From: Acidobacteriaceae bacterium
GTDB taxonomy: Bacteria; Acidobacteriota; Terriglobia; Terriglobales; Acidobacteriaceae
Assembly: GCA_027307045.1 (NCBI GenBank)
Contig: DAHUXR010000004.1
Coordinates: 28,259 to 92,258, forward strand
Length of the DNA: 64,000 nt
Direction: 5' to 3'
The position numbers and the translations under genes are program-made. This document shows positions 61,332-64,000 of the stretch, in pieces; position 1 is the first letter of the stretch; the number at the start of each line of letters is the position of its first letter. Under the pieces are notes generated by a model. It was not told the origin of the DNA. It saw only the letters and a program-made list of their open reading frames with translations, and did no database searches.

Positions 61332-63686
61332 TTATTTACCTTTGCCGCTGCCGCCGCTGGAGCCTTTGCCGGAACCGCTCCCGCCGCCGCTGTTAGAACC
61401 ACCTTTTCCTGAGCCAGAGCCGCCGCCGGAGGCGCCAGTATCCAGACCGCCGCCTCCGCCATTGCCGCCCTTGCCGGAGCCGGAGCCAGAACCGCCGCTA
61501 TTCGTGTTACTGCGGGTATTAGCCCCTCCTGAAGGCTGATTGAACGCTGTCGGCAGAGTGGTTGATGCGATGTAGCCCACACCCTGGGGAGTCGGGATTG
61601 GAGTCGGCATCGGTACAAGGCCGCGATCCAGTTCCCAACGAACCAGCATGGCGTGATCTTCATGCACGGTGTTGTGGCAGTGCTCCATGAACATTCCGTA
61701 GAACTCACGGAACTGCATGGTGAGAGTTACGCTTCCACCCGGACGCAGGCGATACACGTCCTTGCGGCCTTTTTCCCACGCCGGCACATTGGCTGCGCTG
61801 CCGTTGCGGGCAAGAATCTGGCCTTCTTCAAAGTGGATATGAACTGGATGGTCCCACCCTGCGCCGGCATTCTTCAGGGTCCAGATTTCACGCGTGCCCG
61901 GTGTGGGCGCCGCGGCTACCCGGCCATAGTCGGCTTGCAGCATGGTGCCACCATCTGTCTTAACGCCCCACGGATCTTTATCCGTTGGATCGGTAAGACT
62001 CTTGGCGCCGCTGCCAAACTCAAACGTCCGTTCGCGTACCACGGGGACATTCGAGAGATCAGGGTTCGGGATCATTTGCGCAGGAATCTGGCTCAGATCA
62101 GGCTTGGCCGGATTTGCGGTGATGCGGAATTCCAGGAACTTACCAACGCAAGGATCTGAAGACTTACCGGCCAGTGCGTCAGCCAGTGAGCGATCAGCCG
62201 AAGGCTTCTTGCCATCCTGGTGCTCGCAGAGGTTCACCAGCCAGACTTTATCGCCAAGGTTATAGCGAGAGAAGTCGATGATGATGTCATAGCGCTCTGC
62301 AATGCCCTGCTCGTCGAGCTGGGTGAGCGTAACCGGTTGAGGCAGCAGGTTGCCGTCGTTGGCAATCTGGACCATCGGTGACGCGTCACTCAATGACAGC
62401 TTGAAGAAGCGGGAAACGCTGGCGTTCAGGATGCGGAAGCGATATTTGCGGCGCTCCACTTCAAAGAACGGTCTGTAGCACAGGTTCACGGTCATCACGT
62501 CGCCGATAAATCCATCGAGCTGGAAGATATCGAAGTAGAGCTGCCCGTTTGCGTCCCATGCCTTGTCAGCCAGCATGATATTGATGTCGTAATCCAGGTT
62601 GCCCCATGATTTTGAGGAGCCGCTAGGCAGGCGAAGGTTTACGCCATCATTCAATTCTTCATTGCCACGATCGAGCGCGCTGTAGAGATTGAACATGGCA
62701 GCGTTGCCCTTGTACACGTTCTGCGAAGTGAAGCTGAACATGTGATCGTGGAACCAGTGGGTCGACATGGTCTCATGCCAGTCACCCGGGACCTTGTTGA
62801 TTCCGCCCGCGTCGGTCGGGCTGCCGGCCATTGGATCGGTAGCGTCAACGTTGATGCTGTCATGCCCAGCCAGGATGATGGGCCAGTGATAGTCATAGAA
62901 CTGTCCGGGGAAGAAGAACGCGCCGGTAAAGCCGTCGTTTTCCGCGCCGTGGTGCCCGTTGTGCTCGTGGGTAGAAATTGTGTGGCGTCCAAAGCCGCCG
63001 TTCTTCGTGACATCAGCGGGAAGCAGGTTGTGATGGCGGAAGATGATCGGTTCGCCGTAACGGCCAATCGCCAACTTCGGCGGAATGGTTCCGTTAAAAG
63101 TCCACATTGCCAGCGGACCCTGATCTGGAAGATTCGGATGGAACTTGGGATGAATGCTCTGGCCGTTTTTAGTGTTGACCTTGGCGCCTTCCTGCGTGGC
63201 TTCAATCAGCACTTGCGGCGCGAACTCATCAAAACGCTGGTGCGCCCAATCCTGTCCCGGAGGACGCCCTTCCATTGGGCCCAGACCGCCGCCCAATTCA
63301 GGGGCCATATTGATGGGTGTCTGATTGGCTAATGCGGTGGGGGCTGGAGTGGCTGAAGAAATGGGATTGCGGTCAAGCAGCTCAAAGCGAAGCATGGGCT
63401 GCGTGAATGCCAGACCATTGAGTCCAGGGCTGGGCGGCGCGCCTGTGGGACCATTTAAGGAACCCGCGTAAGCGCTGTTTACGAATGGGTTAAGACCGTG
63501 AATGGGGGCCAGCATGCCACCAGTTGTGATTAGGCCCCACTTGATTAGATCGCGGCGAGAGACTTTGCCCTGTGAATAGGCTTTAACAATCTCTGCTCTG
63601 TTTTTTCTTGCGTTTTCCGCTTCCCGAAGTCTGGCTTTGGAGGAGTTTTCAGACAGGAAAAATCCTTCAGGCTGTTTACGGCTCAT
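61332..63686 (-). CDS. Multicopper oxidase with Gly/Ser/Lys-rich C-terminal tail, Tat-exported
   Basis: 784 residues, AAGGAG nine bases upstream. Copper motifs: HEHNGHHGAENDGF, HWFHDHMFSF, HPVHIHFEEG and HCHNTVHEDHAML. The twin-arginine motif SRRDLIKWG (43-51) follows a charged lead similar to that of the paralogue at 3706. After the catalytic body, from about residue 715, comes a ~70-residue low-complexity tail of Gly, Ser and Lys with repeated GSGKG units, absent from the paralogue. The tail may bind the cell surface or a negatively charged partner; this is inference. Followed by the SCO-cytochrome c gene. Confidence 0.93.
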   Translation of the reverse strand: MSRKQPEGFFLSENSSKARLREAENARKNRAEIVKAYSQGKVSRRDLIKWGLITTGGMLAPIHGLNPFVNSAYAGSLNGPTGAPPSPGLNGLAFTQPMLRFELLDRNPISSATPAPTALANQTPINMAPELGGGLGPMEGRPPGQDWAHQRFDEFAPQVLIEATQEGAKVNTKNGQSIHPKFHPNLPDQGPLAMWTFNGTIPPKLAIGRYGEPIIFRHHNLLPADVTKNGGFGRHTISTHEHNGHHGAENDGFTGAFFFPGQFYDYHWPIILAGHDSINVDATDPMAGSPTDAGGINKVPGDWHETMSTHWFHDHMFSFTSQNVYKGNAAMFNLYSALDRGNEELNDGVNLRLPSGSSKSWGNLDYDINIMLADKAWDANGQLYFDIFQLDGFIGDVMTVNLCYRPFFEVERRKYRFRILNASVSRFFKLSLSDASPMVQIANDGNLLPQPVTLTQLDEQGIAERYDIIIDFSRYNLGDKVWLVNLCEHQDGKKPSADRSLADALAGKSSDPCVGKFLEFRITANPAKPDLSQIPAQMIPNPDLSNVPVVRERTFEFGSGAKSLTDPTDKDPWGVKTDGGTMLQADYGRVAAAPTPGTREIWTLKNAGAGWDHPVHIHFEEGQILARNGSAANVPAWEKGRKDVYRLRPGGSVTLTMQFREFYGMFMEHCHNTVHEDHAMLVRWELDRGLVPMPTPIPTPQGVGYIASTTLPTAFNQPSGGANTRSNTNSGGSGSGSGKGGNGGGGGLDTGASGGGSGSGKGGSNSGGGSGSGKGSSGGSGKGK

Positions 63687-64000
63687 TTGGCTGCGCTCCT
63701 TAAGTGTTTACCTGCATCCGGCCACGGTTCATTGACCGTGGCTCGGAACAGCGCTGACACCTATTAGCCCGGTTCCTATCTGTACCTCTCTGGAACCTGT
63801 TGCCCATGTCTTATGGACACCATGCAAATCGACTGCAGATGGTTTTTGCGCGGCCATCTCGACGTGCATTGCCGGAAGACGGTGTCAGCCCTCAGGCAGT
63901 ACAATGCGCCAGCGTCATTAGAATCGAGCGAGTAGAAGATTAAAATTTCAAAAAGACTTTTATCTTGATGAACTTGCGGAAAAATTGGGTGGGTAAATCG
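63687..64000. other. Upstream region of the second multicopper oxidase, to window end
   Basis: 314 bases without a recognisable gene. It includes the hairpin at 63721-63742 and a stretch with TATTAG and TATCTG but no certain promoter. Any gene beyond 64000 is outside the window. Confidence 0.5.
63721..63742 (-). promoter_or_regulatory. Hairpin or operator upstream of the second multicopper oxidase
   Basis: A perfect 8-bp inverted repeat, GCCACGGT (63721-63728) and ACCGTGGC (63735-63742), with a 6-base spacer, 35 bases before the start codon. It could be an operator or a leader hairpin. No equivalent was found before the paralogue at 5670. Confidence 0.5.

Overview
The window is about 64 kb of moderately GC-rich, densely packed bacterial chromosome. 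Several things fit an Acidobacteriota (Acidobacteriia/Koribacter-like) soil organism: a Gram-negative envelope (LptB with an LptC/OstA-type protein, AsmA, TonB-like domains, CcmF/CcmH), many secreted proteins with no recognisable family, a DUF2934 protein, a DUF6496-like Lys-rich protein, an ASH-like secreted protein ending in a membrane segment, and many ATGA-type stop/start overlaps. This assignment is inference from gene content. No rRNA, 16S fragment, insertion sequence, prophage, integrase or CRISPR array was seen, so this looks like core chromosome and not an island.

Layout. 1-7 kb: the end of a thiamine-pyrophosphate (TPP) enzyme, a DUF6496-like protein, a short-chain dehydrogenase, a TonB-C protein, then a multicopper oxidase (MCO) followed by an SCO copper protein, and a BON-domain protein. 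7-19 kb: an ECF sigma/anti-sigma pair with a matching ECF-type promoter upstream, then a tight run of about 10 kb: three secreted or TPR proteins, rnc, three tandem signal peptidase I genes, an AsmA-like protein and an unknown exported protein. 19-28 kb: cupin, a membrane-anchored MutS-like ATPase, Mn-catalase, an M13 metallopeptidase, an unknown acidic protein, recJ and a zinc-ribbon RDD membrane protein. 28-34 kb: the LPS-transport/nitrogen block (LptC/OstA-like giant, lptB, rpoN, hpf). 34-39 kb: a secreted HExxH protein, a DJ-1/PfpI protein, an SRPBCC/zinc alcohol dehydrogenase pair, and a membrane protein divergent from a TetR regulator. 39-43 kb: dnaX-ybaB-recR and a response regulator. 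43-49 kb: a secreted protein, a SET-domain protein and a cytochrome c maturation operon apparently led by DUF2934 and receiver-domain genes. 49-57 kb: tRNA-Glu(CTC), an ASH-like secreted protein, a GH13 enzyme, a degenerate E1-alpha paralogue with a histone-like tail, tlyA, nadK and an amidohydrolase. 57-58 kb: a roughly 970-base gene-free stretch holding what looks like a tandem structured RNA on the minus strand. 58-64 kb: lysA with an overlapping unknown gene, then a second MCO-SCO pair in which SCO is fused to cytochrome c.

The main themes are copper and cytochrome redox chemistry in the envelope (two paralogous MCO-SCO operons, ccmF/ccmH), envelope biogenesis and protein export (LPS transport, three LepB, AsmA, Tat-like signals), oxidative or general stress (Mn-catalase, DJ-1, BON), and DNA maintenance (dnaX, recR, recJ, MutS-like). 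The least explained items are the tandem RNA at 57.4-57.76 kb, the basic-tailed E1-alpha relic, the membrane MutS, the triplicated signal peptidases and the SET-domain protein. All functional statements rest on reading motifs by eye; no database search was run.
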